Below, in pieces: positions 23,281 to 34,285 of a stretch of 64,000 nt of DNA (positions are counted from its first letter, which is position 1; every line of letters starts with the position of its first letter). The notes below the pieces were generated by a model. The model made no database searches and was not told the origin of the DNA. It saw nothing but the letters and a program-made list of their open reading frames with translations. Location of the stretch: NCBI GenBank assembly GCA_022113835.1, contig JAILWY010000009.1, positions 3,261,501 to 3,325,500 of the forward strand, in the 5' to 3' direction. A program made the position numbers and the translations under genes. Origin of the DNA: Atopsyche davidsoni. Taxonomy: Eukaryota > Arthropoda > Insecta > Trichoptera > Hydrobiosidae.

Positions 23281-23691
23281 GAAAAGATGATGTTATCCAA
23301 ATGGTGACCGTTACGCGCTGCTGGCACTCTTCTAATCTGGAACGAAGATTGCTGATAACACGCTAACACATAGCCCTCGATATTGCTGCCATTTCTGACC
23401 TGATGTTTTGTTTCAATTCCTACTTAAAAGGTATTCCCATACGAAATAGTCAAGAGGGCTAAGGTCGGGGCTTCTGGGAGGCCAGTTGATGTTACCTCTA
23501 CGTGAAATGACCTTATTAGGGAATAATTCGTTAACAGCTTCAATTGATTGACGGCTACTTACGTACAAGAGTGACCGCGGATTTCCAGGCTGTTTGTTGC
23601 TGATTATAAACTGTACTGGCCGATTACCGGATGAAAATTCATCGTATACTATTTCATAAAATGTACAACTCGGTGAAGAATGCATTTGCAA
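23281..23691 (-). pseudogene. Tc1/mariner-superfamily transposase relic
   Basis: Minus strand encodes FPNKVISRRGNINWPPRSPD then LSPLDYFVWEYL. This is the conserved third-catalytic-residue region of a widespread insect mariner-like transposase family. After an early stop (about 23413) the reading resumes with LKQNIRSEMAAIS and LRSRLEECQQR, the family's usual C-terminal helices, ending near 23281. Stops and frameshifts make it inactive. N-terminal domain and terminal repeats are not seen. Confidence 0.8.
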
Positions 23692-24653
23692 TTGAAATCG
23701 GCGCAGCGACTATGATCTAATACACAAATAAAATAAAAATAAGCTGTTCCTTTGTCTGTCGACCAGAAAGGTTCAATCCTCATTTAGTGTTTTAAAACGA
23801 CGATTTAATAACAACAACGATTGAATGTTATTTTGTAAGCATGCCTATTATTATACATGACTTAATCCATTCAAATTTGATATGTATCATTATATCAGAC
23901 AATAAAGATTACGCATTTTTTTAAATTGTAGCCTAATGACAGGGTTTAAGATTTTGATAACTTAGTTTCGCTTTGGTTGTGCATAAATACGGGGGCCGTA
24001 ACAACAAAAGTTCAACGTTAAACGCGTCCAAGTATTATTTTAAGAATTAAGGTTGATAATTACATACCGGAATTACATATGTATTGTAGCTGAAAACACA
24101 CTGCAGTAAAAGTAATAGCCGATGAACTATTTGATGGAAATTTTGATGCGTTAGTTACGGACGGTGAGCTTTTCAGACACGAGGGTTGGAACTGAGGGTG
24201 GCTCTGGAGCGTGTCGTCGTAGTGAAGAAATATGACCGTGGGGGATGAAAATTTTGGGAAGAATAGTTTGAGGCTCGACGGCCTTCCCGCCATTGTTTGA
24301 GGCTTGGTATTGGATAGACAAAGAAAACCATTTAGTGTGAAGTTTGAATTAATGCCTGTAATTTTGATTACTATTGTCTTAGAAAAGAACCGTGTATGAA
24401 AAGAAAATTTTATTTTGACAAAAATAGTAGGCATTTTCATGTAAGGTGTTAAAGAAAAATATTATAATTGATTTTTACTATAGCGGATGATAACTTTAAT
24501 GTTGACGAGTAAAACAATCAGATAAATTATATAATATAATTCAGAATTTCAGAATAACTCTATATGATCGTTAAAAACAGAAGCCACTGCAAATATAAAA
24601 AGTATACATCGATATTATGCCTGGAAATTAAAATAATAAAACGCGATAACAAA
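23692..24653. other. Non-coding DNA with an unassigned 126-codon ORF
   Basis: A minus-strand ORF at 24060-24440 is the longest here. It is Ser/Pro/Phe-rich with no domain I recognise and no supporting context, so I do not call it a gene. The rest is AT-rich. Confidence 0.45.
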
Positions 24654-25134
24654 AAGGAAATATAAAATCTGAACAAAGGAAGCGGAGAGCAGAATCTAAC
24701 AATGCCACCCAAAATCGACAAAAATCAATAAGACGTTTGAGATACACATAAGTATCTTGCGATTAGAAGTTATTTAGATTTATTATTTATATAGTAAATT
24801 TTAGCGGAATTATTGCCTAACAATGGCATTGAAAGCTGACAGAAATCAATAAGACGTTGCAGATAAATTAATAGTTTAGTAAATTAAAGTAGGACGAAAT
24901 ATAAAACCTAATACTAAAAAAATAGGAGAGTAAAATTTAGCAGTGAAATTGAAAGACGATTAAAAATCAATACGACGTTGCAGATACATAAGAAGTTATT
25001 TAAACATTACCCTTACATGAAATATGAAAAAAAAACCAATATAAAATCTAATATGAAAATAGGAGAGAGGAATCTAACAACGCCATTCAGTGCCGACAGA
25101 AATCAATAAGACGTTACGGATACATGCAAGCGTC
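24654..25134. repeat. Four-unit satellite, about 121-135 bp per unit
   Basis: The phrase aatcaata(a/c)gacgtt recurs near 24724, 24846, 24967 and 25101, giving spacings of about 121, 121 and 135 bp. Each unit also carries versions of aaatataaaatcta, aggagag, tctaacaatgccat and gatacataagaagttattt. Units are clearly diverged from one another. Confidence 0.85.
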
Positions 25135-25371
25135 GCTTATAGGAGGCTGGGACGATCCGCCAAAGGAGATGTCAAGGATTCCACGTCGGCATAGTGTCTC
25201 GGCAACTCTGAACCGAGCTTGTAGACGAGTTGCGAGATCTGCCGCAAAGACGATACAATCTTATTGAAAAGCCAGGTAGAAAAACTCCGGAAATCAGCAC
25301 GCCATAAAACATGTTCCTAAGAGGCGTTAACTTTAAAAAATTGTGACGTAACATAATGCACTATTTTCACC
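25135..25371. other. Non-coding DNA, unidentified
   Basis: Moderately GC segment open on the minus strand for 60 codons, with no recognisable protein. It sits between the satellite and a dispersed-repeat copy and may be part of a larger decayed element. Confidence 0.4.
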
Positions 25372-25456
25372 ATAGAAAACCATGAACACTGGCTCAGCAT
25401 GTGACTCAGTGAAATGGTCGCCAACCTTCTCTGAGGAGAGGCACTTGATGAAGATA
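25372..25456 (+). repeat. Dispersed repeat family R1, copy 1 (3' part)
   Basis: Shares tagaaaaccatgaacac, agtgaaatggtcgccaacc and gagaggcacttgatgaag with the copies at 39.6, 54.2 and 57.5 kb. Only the 3' half is present here. No coding capacity is evident. The label R1 is local to this report and is not the R1 LINE clade. Confidence 0.8.
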
Positions 25457-27099
25457 ATGCACATACACGCACATATTAATAAAACAGGCTTCAAACACTG
25501 CATCTTACAGCAATTAAAAATTGAAGTAAGAAAACAATTTTTAAAAAAGTTCTATAGATTAATTTTTTGAAAAAAATATCAAATTTAACATGACGCAAAT
25601 ACGAAATTCCAAATGTTGTTTATGTTGTGAATTTATATTATTTAAAAATAATATTTTTAAATGTATTTTTACGGCACGTCTTCCCTGTGTGAGGTCGTCG
25701 AGCCATGGAGCAAGCGTGACTCCCCGAGGTGGCGACAAGCCCGCGAGATTTATTAAAGGATGATTGATGACGCGTTCATACGTGTTCATTTTTCCAAAGA
25801 ACGCCTTCTGGATGCAGTGCATTGTAATGGCGAAAGATAGCAGAAAAATCAATGCAAAACGAGCCAAAGGGGGGGAAATGCATTGAAGAGAAGACCATTA
25901 ATATTAATACGTTTTATGGTGCTGGAGCCAAACTCTCCTTGCAGCCTACCCAAGCCAAAGCATTGCGCCAAACAGTACACAACATTTTACTAGTGATGGG
26001 CATTACCAATATCAATAATATGTACTTACGTGAAACGGCGAGAAATATCCCTGAAACGTATTTTCAAAACACAGGTGGTATTCAAACCCACCCTTCTGGC
26101 TTTGGCACCGTATTCAGTAGCTGTATAACAAATCGAGGGTTTGAATTATTGTATGTACGAGTATATTTGAAGCCGTTTTACTCGTTCCCAGTTAGTATAA
26201 ATAAAGTACAAACGCAGCATTTTATACTGTGAGAGAAAATTAATATTTTTAAAATTTAATTTAACAAAGGTTTAAGTTAACGAGTGGCCCAAAAAAGCTA
26301 AGTGGTTTCTTTGAAGGTGGCATAAAATTTACGAATAATATCACATTGTATCTTGCGCCCCGGCGTGAATATAGGGCGAGCACTTAAAAAAAAGCACTGA
26401 TACTTCATCCCTGTGCCTGGGCAGCATGTAAAATACTTCTTAATTAATTTCCAACGGAATATACACCTGTGAAAACAAACCGCCATTAAGGTAGATGGAG
26501 ATTAATTGTAGGAAACCTTATTCTCTTTTTACACGGTAAATACAAGATTTAAAAAAAGCTTAAGCAAAGACACTGATTAAGACAAAATACAAATAAATAA
26601 ATGTAAATTTAATTAGTGTTAACTTTCCCCTCTAAAAAAAACGGCCACCTCCATTTAGTATTAATACTACTAATATTAATAATAATATATTTTCTTGTTT
26701 GGCTCATCACATTTGTAAGTTCTATAAATTAAATAAGTCTGTGATGTATAAATAATAGAGGATTTGTATTAAAAAATCATCTTTTTCTGTAGGAATTTAT
26801 TATGAAAAACGCTGCGTTTAATTTAAAATCGCCTGATAGTTTATGTGTCGAGTTATTTGCGATTGCTTATGATCGCTTCGAATTTTACTTTCTTTTCCCT
26901 ACTTCTTGCGGCCTCCTATTTTTAAAAACTGGCGCGGTTTTAATGGTTAATGTCCTCGCCCAGATAATCTATGCCAATGTAAAAAAATATTAATGTTAAC
27001 AGAAAACACAAAGCAGGGTTAAATCAAAGCCGCAAAATGATAATTAAGGGTGCATTAAAATGAACTTAAAACATTATTATTCCAGAACCGGTTTTGAAA
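25457..27099. other. AT-rich non-coding DNA
   Basis: No gene is recognised. The 126-codon ORF at 25852-26232 lacks known similarity. A possible reversed B-box (ggtattcaaaccca, near 26078) hints at an old SINE but cannot be confirmed. Confidence 0.45.
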
Positions 27100-27430
27100 T
27101 GAGGGGAGCTCCTAGCCGCGGAAAGTAATCAACACAAGCACGATTGAAGTAACGGTCTCTGACGGACGTTTAGCGGGCTTTATGGGATCAGGCGAGCACC
27201 TGAGACCGGAGGCGAACAAAGGGCGCGGCGCCCACCTGTGCTATTCAAATCCCGGGGGTGCCGCCGTTGCCGGGGGCGCACTAACAGGTGGCCAGCGGTG
27301 ACTCGTTAATATAACGCCATTTTGTCGTTACAAGTTAGACTTTAGAATACGTTCTGTTTAAAAGGTCACCCGGGGTCATTGCCAAGGGCGGTTGGTATCG
27401 CTGGAGGCTGACAATATTCAGAGTGAACTC
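27100..27430. other. GC-rich island
   Basis: About 300 bp of GC-rich DNA with short repeated motifs (gttggcgac occurs again at 27460-27515). It could be a conserved non-coding element. No exon signals or protein recognised. Confidence 0.35.
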
Positions 27431-28913
27431 AAACTTCTACTATTTACCCTTTCCACTCCGTTGGCGACAATGTGTCGACATGGTAAATTCCTTTGTAACT
27501 GCGTTGGCGACTATAGGTCGCCATAGTGCACCTTTAATTGTTTACTCTATAAGAAGTCTAGGTGCGTATTAGAGCAGGCATTAACCAGTTTTGGAAAGTA
27601 ATTGCTGCCATTCGGACGTATCACATTGTTAAATTAAAAAAAAAAATACGGAGATAAGATAATTGTTTTCGTCAACTTTGCATTTCAGTATATTTTATAC
27701 AATATTTAATTGTTAAAAACGGAAACATACAATGTTTTTAAAAGTTAATTTTTATCTCTCTCTGATATATAATCGAACAAGAAGGAATAGCGTGGGAATA
27801 AACTTAGAATCGCTATTATGTCAAATTTCAATAAAATTCAGATTATTTCAGTAATAAAGCGTCCCTTCGCTAAGTAAAACCCAACCATCAGCAAATCCAT
27901 TTTGGCCTTAAGCCAAAGTTTATTTTCCCATAATCTATACACCAAACAAGCAACTGAGGAATAGCACCGACTTGTTTCATATGCATCACAATGCATATTT
28001 TCACTAAAATATAAATTGTTATCAGAAAATGGGTTCTGCCTAAATTAATACCATTGAGATGTTTTAATTGTTTGCATCAAAATTAGAAAATAGTTTTATT
28101 AAATACTCCCAGATCAAATCAGCGATAAAAAATAGTCTACAAAGAAACGCGTTGACCATTTAAATAGTTTTAGTAAAACAATGTTGTATAAGTGAAGACA
28201 AACGAGAAGGAAATTAATGTGTGAGAATTTAGTTGCACAATAGCTTAAAAGTGAAATTTTTAAAGTTCAAAACCCACAAGAGATATAATTTATTAAGACT
28301 AACATTGTGTTACAGATAGTGGGAGACTAGCGTATGTAGATTTTTAAGCCTACCTAGTGTAACTGTGAATTTCGCTTTGGCACGTATTTTAATTTTCATT
28401 GCATGTACTTTTACAATGCAGAAGATAAGCAAAGTGACAGTAACGAGTCTGTCTTAATTAAATTTAAATTAAAAATATTTAATTTCAGGATTTTAATAAG
28501 AAAAGGTACTTCTCCCGTCTCGCAATTCGTTTAAGTTCTCAGGGATGAAAAATATAAATTAAATTCAAAAAATCAGTTATTAAGAACTGCGCAAAAAGAA
28601 GAAAGCTTTCATCCAGCAGGTATTTGATAACTGCAAATGACGCTGATTTGTATATATTATAAAAAATATATATAGATTTCAAGTTCTCTGTAATAGCTGG
28701 AACGAAAGAATATAATCATCGAGTATTGTCACATTATTGTTTCGATTCCGGAGCGTTTATTGATCGCATTACTTATTCGAAGTCAGATTTTCGTTTCACG
28801 CAACACTGAGCGTGGTAATTGATAATTCGAGTCCCGCGATAAGCGACCGGAAAAGGAGCTTAGAAAAATCGATGCCTTCTTTCTATGCCGAGTTCCCTGC
28901 TGGTTCACTGCTT
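27431..28913. other. AT-rich non-coding DNA
   Basis: Nothing recognised. Confidence 0.55.
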
Positions 28914-29153
28914 GGAAATTGTAGAAGTGCACCTCGCCAGCCGATTGTGCACATCGTCAATCGAGCGTGATTAATCCTTATTGATTTCTACAAAAAATCA
29001 ATGGTTTTTCTTCCCTGCCCAGCTCCTCCAGCGGGCGGCGGGGTTCCCCATAAAGCAGTCGCTCCGCCGCGCTCGGATATTCACTCATAGGAAATTGTAG
29101 AAGTGCACCTCGCCAGTCGATTGTAATTAATGCTTATTGATTTCTACAAAAAT
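28914..29153. repeat. Pair of hairpin-forming direct repeats
   Basis: Copies at 28914-28998 and 29090-29153 share ggaaattgtagaagtgcacc, tcgccag(c/t)cgattgt and cttattgatttctacaaaa. Each begins with ttgtagaa and ends with ttctacaa, so each can fold back. The first copy carries about 25 extra internal bases. GC-rich DNA (29020-29080) lies between them. Confidence 0.85.
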
Positions 29154-30105
29154 AGCTCAAGCTATTTACGTCTTTGTATTTGCTTTATGAGGCCTCGTTA
29201 AATACCCAAAGCCGTAAACAGCTTTACGATTAGGCAGGACAAACGTAAGTATGCGGCTAAGCTCAATCCCTTTGTGCGTATCTCTTCGGAGACGCGTGTT
29301 TCGTTAATTTTATAAGCCCACTGTGCGCGACATGAAAATATATTGAAATATGAATTTTAATGAGTAATCAGTTGAGAGTATATTTTATAAACAGTTTAGA
29401 AGCAAAAAAGGGACCGTATTCCTGTAGTAATAAAATATTTCTGTGTTGTAGTATCGTTATATAATTGACTATGGTGAGCTGGTAATATTTTTACAAGATT
29501 TATCATTTCAACTTTTTAACTCAATTGCGATACTATAAAACCATAAAATATACTATGCTATTCAATCGTTTTCAAAGCGTATAAATTAAACTTTTTAAAC
29601 GCAAAAGTACTTCGCATATTTTCAATAATATATTAAGACAAATAAGAAATAAAACCAAGACAAAAAATAAAAAACCAAAGATTATTAGGCTATTGGCATA
29701 CTTTGGATAACCTTCAAACTCAGTTTGTCTAAATAGGAATGTATTTATTTCGTTTATCGTTAAACGATTAAAAAAAAGATATTTAAGTTCGCCGCACATT
29801 TTGAGAGTTTGAATTCTTTTAAAAAAATGTCAAACCCGTAAGCAGTAAATTATGTACGATTTCGTTGGAAACTTTGATTTTATCATAAGCTCTGAGGTAA
29901 AGCCGGGGCATGTGGAAGCGGTGAAGTACAAATTGCTCGAGGAAATTGAGGGAAATTCTGAGCATTGAGCACACTCAGTACGAATCACAAAGTCACAAAT
30001 GCGGCTTTAGTTTTCCGGTAAAGGGTAAAAGTTACGGAATAATACATAACGCGGGGCCTATTATTGTTTTTGTTCCTCGGAGTTGGCAGGGCGTCACGGA
30101 GCGTC
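29154..30105. other. AT-rich non-coding DNA
   Basis: No recognised feature. A minus-strand hydrophobic ORF at 29572-29799 is typical of random AT-rich sequence. Confidence 0.5.
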
Positions 30106-30141
30106 GCGTGACGTGACGTGACGCGCCCGGGCGTACCCGGG
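30106..30141. other. CRE-like half-site run and cccggg palindrome
   Basis: gcgtgacgtgacgtgacgcg (30106-30125) holds three tgacg half-sites. It is followed directly by cccgggcgtacccggg (30126-30141), a palindrome around cgta. Both lie in a GC-rich patch, 30070-30160. Confidence 0.5.
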
Positions 30142-30710
30142 TCTCGGATCAGCTCGTTAATTGTGTTAGACACTGTAACTGTAGTGTTTTTTTGTTCACT
30201 TACTTCCGTGGTAGCACCAGCATCCAAACGTTTTAAATGGTACGCCATTATTCACGAGGCGAGTTTCTCTGCGAATGGATCTCGGCTAACTGCAGGTTGG
30301 GACCGAGGAGGGCATATATTTGAGTCGTGTTCAAATACTGGATATTAAGTGACTGCCGGATATGTTAGATTTTTTTAACAGCATGCAGTATTTGTATCAA
30401 TTAACCTAGCGGTAAATAGTACTTAATACTTACCATTTGGGAAAGGTTGTTAAAAAATCATGATGGGCATATTTTTGCACTCTTTGTTAAAGTGCAAAGT
30501 TCGGCTAACTATGCGCCGTGAGACAGCCGGGAGCTGTTTAACGATGTGTAAACAAGTAAGTACTACAGTATTTTACTATTTTGTTATTCCAACATCGAAA
30601 AATTAAACACCCATATTATATGAACTAACAGTTGCAAATAAATTATAGTACTTCTCTTTTTATGTATGCATATATATTCTGTAATATCGAATCATACAAT
30701 TAAGTTAAAA
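30142..30710. other. AT-rich non-coding DNA
   Basis: Nothing recognised. Confidence 0.5.
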
Positions 30711-30986
30711 GATTGATAATGATTAAGTACATTTTTTTAAATATTGAAAATTGATTAAAGAAACTCTTAGAAAAATATCATCGTGATTTGTGTGGGATTT
30801 GAACCCACATCCCCAAGCTTATATAGCCGGTGCATTACCAAATATACCAATGAATCACTAGTACTTAGCAAGAATTTTTATCAATCATACCCTATAAATG
30901 AAACAACGTATTTATTATGCCAATTAAATATTATAGGCAAAAGCGTACTTCCTGTGAGACGGTCTTCACAAAAATCAATAATATAA
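30711..30986 (-). mobile_element. tRNA-derived SINE, copy A
   Basis: The minus strand carries a 70-nt tRNA-like head (complement of 30790-30859) with B-box gggttcaaatccc (30794-30806) and an A-box-like ggtatatttggtaatgc. Nearly the whole 276-bp block recurs at 43.15-43.44 kb. A related head occurs at 34.29 kb. Both larger copies end at aatcaataatataa. Confidence 0.75.
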
Positions 30987-31497
30987 AGTTAAAAGATAAC
31001 ATTTTTACAGTTTTACAGCAGCCCTCCTGCAAAACGTAATAAAAATATCTTCTGAATGAACAGAAAAGGACGAATCCGGGACAGTAATGTAAAAGAGAAG
31101 AATCAAACAATCTTGGTCATTTTTGTATGCCTAAGTCAATAATGATATTACTTCTCATATAAATGTTATGCCCAGATCCCACGTAGCTAGCCAGATTTCA
31201 GTCCCACACGTGTCAATGCCTACTAGCTTTATGTGTCGAAAATCAAACAAACTTCGAGCAACGTTATGAAAAAATCACCCAGTTACAGCTGTACCGCTAT
31301 TAAATATTTTATATTAAAAAACAAATCGCTAGCATAAGCACGTTAATTTAGCGAACGCAAACGACGTCTCAAATTTTCCTCATTAAATTTTCAGCGTAAT
31401 TCACGAATATGATATCACGCGGGGTTTCCCCGGTGTATCCGCAGTTCGTGTAAAAAGGCGAACACTGCAAAGTCAAAGGGCAAACTGAGTCTAGACG
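30987..31497. other. Non-coding DNA
   Basis: AT-rich, no recognised feature. Confidence 0.5.
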
Positions 31498-31532
31498 GGG
31501 CGCGGGGGGCGGGGGGCGCGGGGGGGCGGGGG
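31498..31532 (+). other. G-rich run with quadruplex potential
   Basis: An almost pure G/C stretch containing gcggggggcggggggcgcg and then gggggggcgggggt supplies at least four G-tracts of three or more. It lies in a GC-rich block, 31430-31600. Confidence 0.7.
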
Positions 31533-31779
31533 TGAGCACTGCACTTGCCAAATAATGCGGCGACCGACCCCCGGGGGAGGCGATGACTGCACCGGGGGCA
31601 ATTATTATGGATGCGACTCCATTCCCGGTATCCATGTCTAATGGTAGAAACATATATTTGAGGTACCATGAAGTTTGGTCGTTTTTGTATAGGCGGTTCA
31701 GTACGCAAGACAGTTGCCTTTTGTGTTATTGTTTGTCAACGCGGCCTAGCCTACCTATTAAATCACTTTTTTTAATAAT
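31533..31779. other. Non-coding DNA
   Basis: Continuation of the GC-rich block, then AT-richer sequence leading to the LINE insertion. An ORF that begins at 31583 runs into the LINE segment by chance. Confidence 0.45.
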
Positions 31780-31786
31780 GGCGGAA

Positions 31787-32159
31787 GATTTCCACTTGAC
31801 GAGCGACGACACATGCCCTTGTGATGATATTACTCCACAAACAGTGATCCACCTTGTGGGTTCATGCCCCATCTTTGGCCTTCAGAGACACCAACGAGAG
31901 AGCCAATGCCGACAGGAGGGCCTGTGCTTGGATGACCTGAAGTCAGTGGCGAGACACCCACAGTTGATGAAGTCACTGGATAGCTTCTTGAAGGGTGTCA
32001 TCGGAACCATAAAGAAGATAAACCAGGGGGAGTAGCTTCAGTCACTCCCATATATAGCACAATTTCGATTGACTAGTTTGGAAAGTTTCCCCAAATTGTG
32101 ATGACAAACCTTGTACATAACAAGCAAGGTACCAAACCTATTAAAAAAAAAAATTAAAA
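31787..32159 (+). mobile_element. 5'-truncated non-LTR retrotransposon tail
   Basis: Encodes DDTCPCDDITPQTVIHLVGS followed by CPIF. This CxC...H...C pattern is the putative zinc-binding motif near the C-terminus of insect LINE ORF2 proteins. The ORF ends at 32035 with GTIKKINQGE. About 110 bp of 3' UTR and a poly-A run (near 32143-32152) follow. ggcggaa before (31780-31786) and after (32160-32166) is a plausible target duplication. Typical of 5'-truncated LINE insertions. Confidence 0.75.
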
Positions 32160-32166
32160 GGCGGAA

Positions 32167-32731
32167 TAATTTCTATCCCAACATTTTTAGCGTTGTTTGA
32201 TGTTAAAACAAAACTATGCAACTGTTTATAAAGATAAAATGAGTGTTTACTCATGCCACCAATGGTTCAAAAAAAAATTCTGATGTTTATTGTGAGCAAC
32301 TTAATCGCTTGAATGAAAACATAGTGAGGAAGCGGCCATGTACAGCAAATAGAGGTGGAGTCATCTTCCAGCGTGATAGTGCACGACCCCATGGTGCAAA
32401 AAAGACACGGGGAAAAAAATCTGAGCTTGGTTGGAAGGTTTTACCACATCCTCCTTATTCACTGGACATTGCACCCTCAGACTACCAGATATTTTGGTCA
32501 TTGGAGCATTTCCTGAGAAACAAGACCATTAAAAACATGACCCATGTAAAAACGACCTTGAAGAGTTTTTTTTCCACAAGGGGATGAAGACTTCTATAAA
32601 AGAGGGGCAACTTTCTACTAGGTGGCGACAAGTCATAGATAACGAGAAAATGTACAATATTAAATAAAATCATTAAAAAAATGTTTTTCTTTTACACCTA
32701 AAAAAACGACCGAACTTTCGGGTACACCTAA
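32167..32731 (+). pseudogene. Mariner transposase C-terminal relic
   Basis: The ORF at 32243-32587 reads YCEQLNRLNENIVRKRP, GGVIFQRDSARPH and VLPHPPYSLDIAPSDYQIF. This is the central and C-terminal catalytic region of mariner transposases. The second catalytic Asp (in RDSARPH) and third (APSDY) are kept, though the usual HD is RD. The C-terminus continues in another frame with GDEDFYKRG. A terminal-repeat-like gaactttcgggtacacctaa ends about 32731. The 5' half is missing; inactive. It starts right after the LINE tail. Confidence 0.85.
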
Positions 32732-33002
32732 ACTCTAATAACAGGATCATTTGGAAAGCTTCACGGTGCGAGAATTAATGAAACTTCGCAGCGAGTTAAA
32801 GTCAAACCGGTAAGCGTATTAGATATATTTTTAGTTTATTACGAAATAAATCTAAGCTTTTAGACTTTACGTGCGTAATAAAGGGTGATTAATGCTAATG
32901 AAAAATTATACAAGAATTACATGAAAAGCTCTCTTTGCTGGCGTTGAGTCGGAGTCAGACTGTTACAATTTGAAAAATTACTGTATTGCTTTGATCACTT
33001 AC
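32732..33002 (-). other. Putative ASAP intron sequence (3' of exon)
   Basis: AT-rich. Read on the minus strand it begins with gtaagtgatc, a strong donor, directly after the ASAP-like exon. No further exon is seen. Confidence 0.5.
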
Positions 33003-33075
33003 CATTTCCTGAATTGTGTATCGCTTTGATGGCTTTTTTCATTTTTGTGAGGCCATCTCGGTCAAAATCTAATGT
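33003..33075 (-). CDS. Internal exon of an ASAP-family Arf GAP
   Basis: 73-bp minus-strand exon. It is preceded by a pyrimidine-rich acceptor (cttttgttgcag, complement of 33076-33087) and followed by the donor gtaagt (complement of 32997-33002). It begins at a codon boundary and ends after one base of the next codon. The peptide reads TLDFDRDGL then TKMKKAIKAIHNSGN. This matches the start of the BAR domain of ASAP proteins, Arf GTPase-activating proteins with BAR, PH, ArfGAP and ankyrin domains (SH3 in most). They act in membrane trafficking, focal adhesion and actin control. Human ASAP1 has a closely similar segment roughly 40-65 residues in. No neighbouring exon is recognised, implying long introns. 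Assignment is from recalled family sequence and was not searched. Confidence 0.8.
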
Positions 33076-34036
33076 CTGCAACAAAAGATGAGATATCAAT
33101 ATATATATATTTTAAATATTATAATAAATGCTAAAACTTTAATATTACATCATGCCTATGAAAGAAATGCTACCGAATATACACATGGTAGTTAAAACTT
33201 CTACAATCCTCATTTTTGTATAATTATCTCATAAATGTGGGTATACTCAAGGATTTAATATTTATGTTCGATAATTCTCCGATAATTACAGAATAGCTTT
33301 TCTATTAAATCAATATGAAGTAGTTTCAAATTATTTATAAGTCTAGGTTTAACATTCCTGTCGCCATCTCGATACATTATATATCAATGTAACAGGTGTC
33401 TTATGATATCACTCAGTGCTGTGAGTTTTGACAAGACGCGGTATTCTGCCACGAAATATAAATTTCATTTAATAAATAATTCTTTAATGAAAGCTACAAA
33501 TCAATATACTAATAAATTTGTAAGAATATAAGTATAACATTGAAGTTGTAATTAGTATAAAATAGTTGTTACGCTGCAGTAAAAAAAATTCTTATCTATT
33601 TATCTTTCTAGGCCAAAGTCATTTTAACTTTCAATAAAAATTTAATTAATTAGTAAATTCGTTTATCATTGTGACATTAAATTATTTCGAAACAGAGAGC
33701 TGTTTTATCAATCAATTGCCTTTTACTTTCACTCCACATTTAAGGATGATTACCCGAGCAGGGATCGCTGTAGGAATAACTTTAAATGTATCCAACAGCT
33801 GTGCTCGCCAGTGGCTCGTGTGGCCAAGTTCAATTACAATTAGCGCCAGCTCTGATTGTTTCACCAGCTGTGCGGCGAGAGTGACTGCACCTTCCTACGC
33901 CACTGGCGAATATTCAACACATTCGCTTGATAAATAGATTACTGAATATCACACCCATATGCGTAGTTTATATGAAATAAAATAAAATGTGAAAACAGAA
34001 CTCAAACGGAGAGGTTACATTGTTACAAGAGAAAAA
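33076..34036 (-). other. Putative ASAP intron with GC-richer block at 33740-33930
   Basis: The 33740-33930 block is GC-richer and holds two CAGCTG E-boxes (near 33798 and 33866) plus related gccagc phrases. It may be an intronic enhancer. The rest is AT-rich. Confidence 0.4.
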
Positions 34037-34104
34037 TAATATATGTATGTCTATTTTTTGGATTGAACGTCAATCAATCCAAAAAAATAGACATACATAT
34101 ATTA
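34037..34104. repeat. 30/31-bp inverted repeat, 7-nt loop
   Basis: Left arm 34037-34066 and right arm 34074-34104 are complementary except for one extra A in the right arm. The loop is acgtcaa. The arms run from taatatatgtatgtct to agacatacatatatta. A stable hairpin is possible in RNA or single-stranded DNA. Confidence 0.9.
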
Positions 34105-34285
34105 TGGTGCGCGTCTTGGCTAAATGAATAGATTTTAAAAATAATATCCAGATTGGATTAAAAACGCTTCACTTGTTACTTTGATTAAAAAGTCCAGTGC
34201 TTGCAAATCACGAAATATTGGTTGGCCTAGGCACATTGGTTCATATGTAGAGTACGATTGTTAAAAATTCTCGATTAATGGATGT

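Noticed and set aside
24060..24440. 126-codon minus-strand ORF as a gene
   Set aside because: Ser/Pro/Phe-rich, no domain, no splice or promoter context, and no similarity I can recognise.
25852..26232. 126-codon plus-strand ORF as a gene
   Set aside because: No recognisable motif, and it lies among AT-rich non-coding sequence.
1..33002. Next downstream ASAP exon
   Set aside because: No minus-strand match to the following BAR-domain residues with splice signals was recognised by eye.
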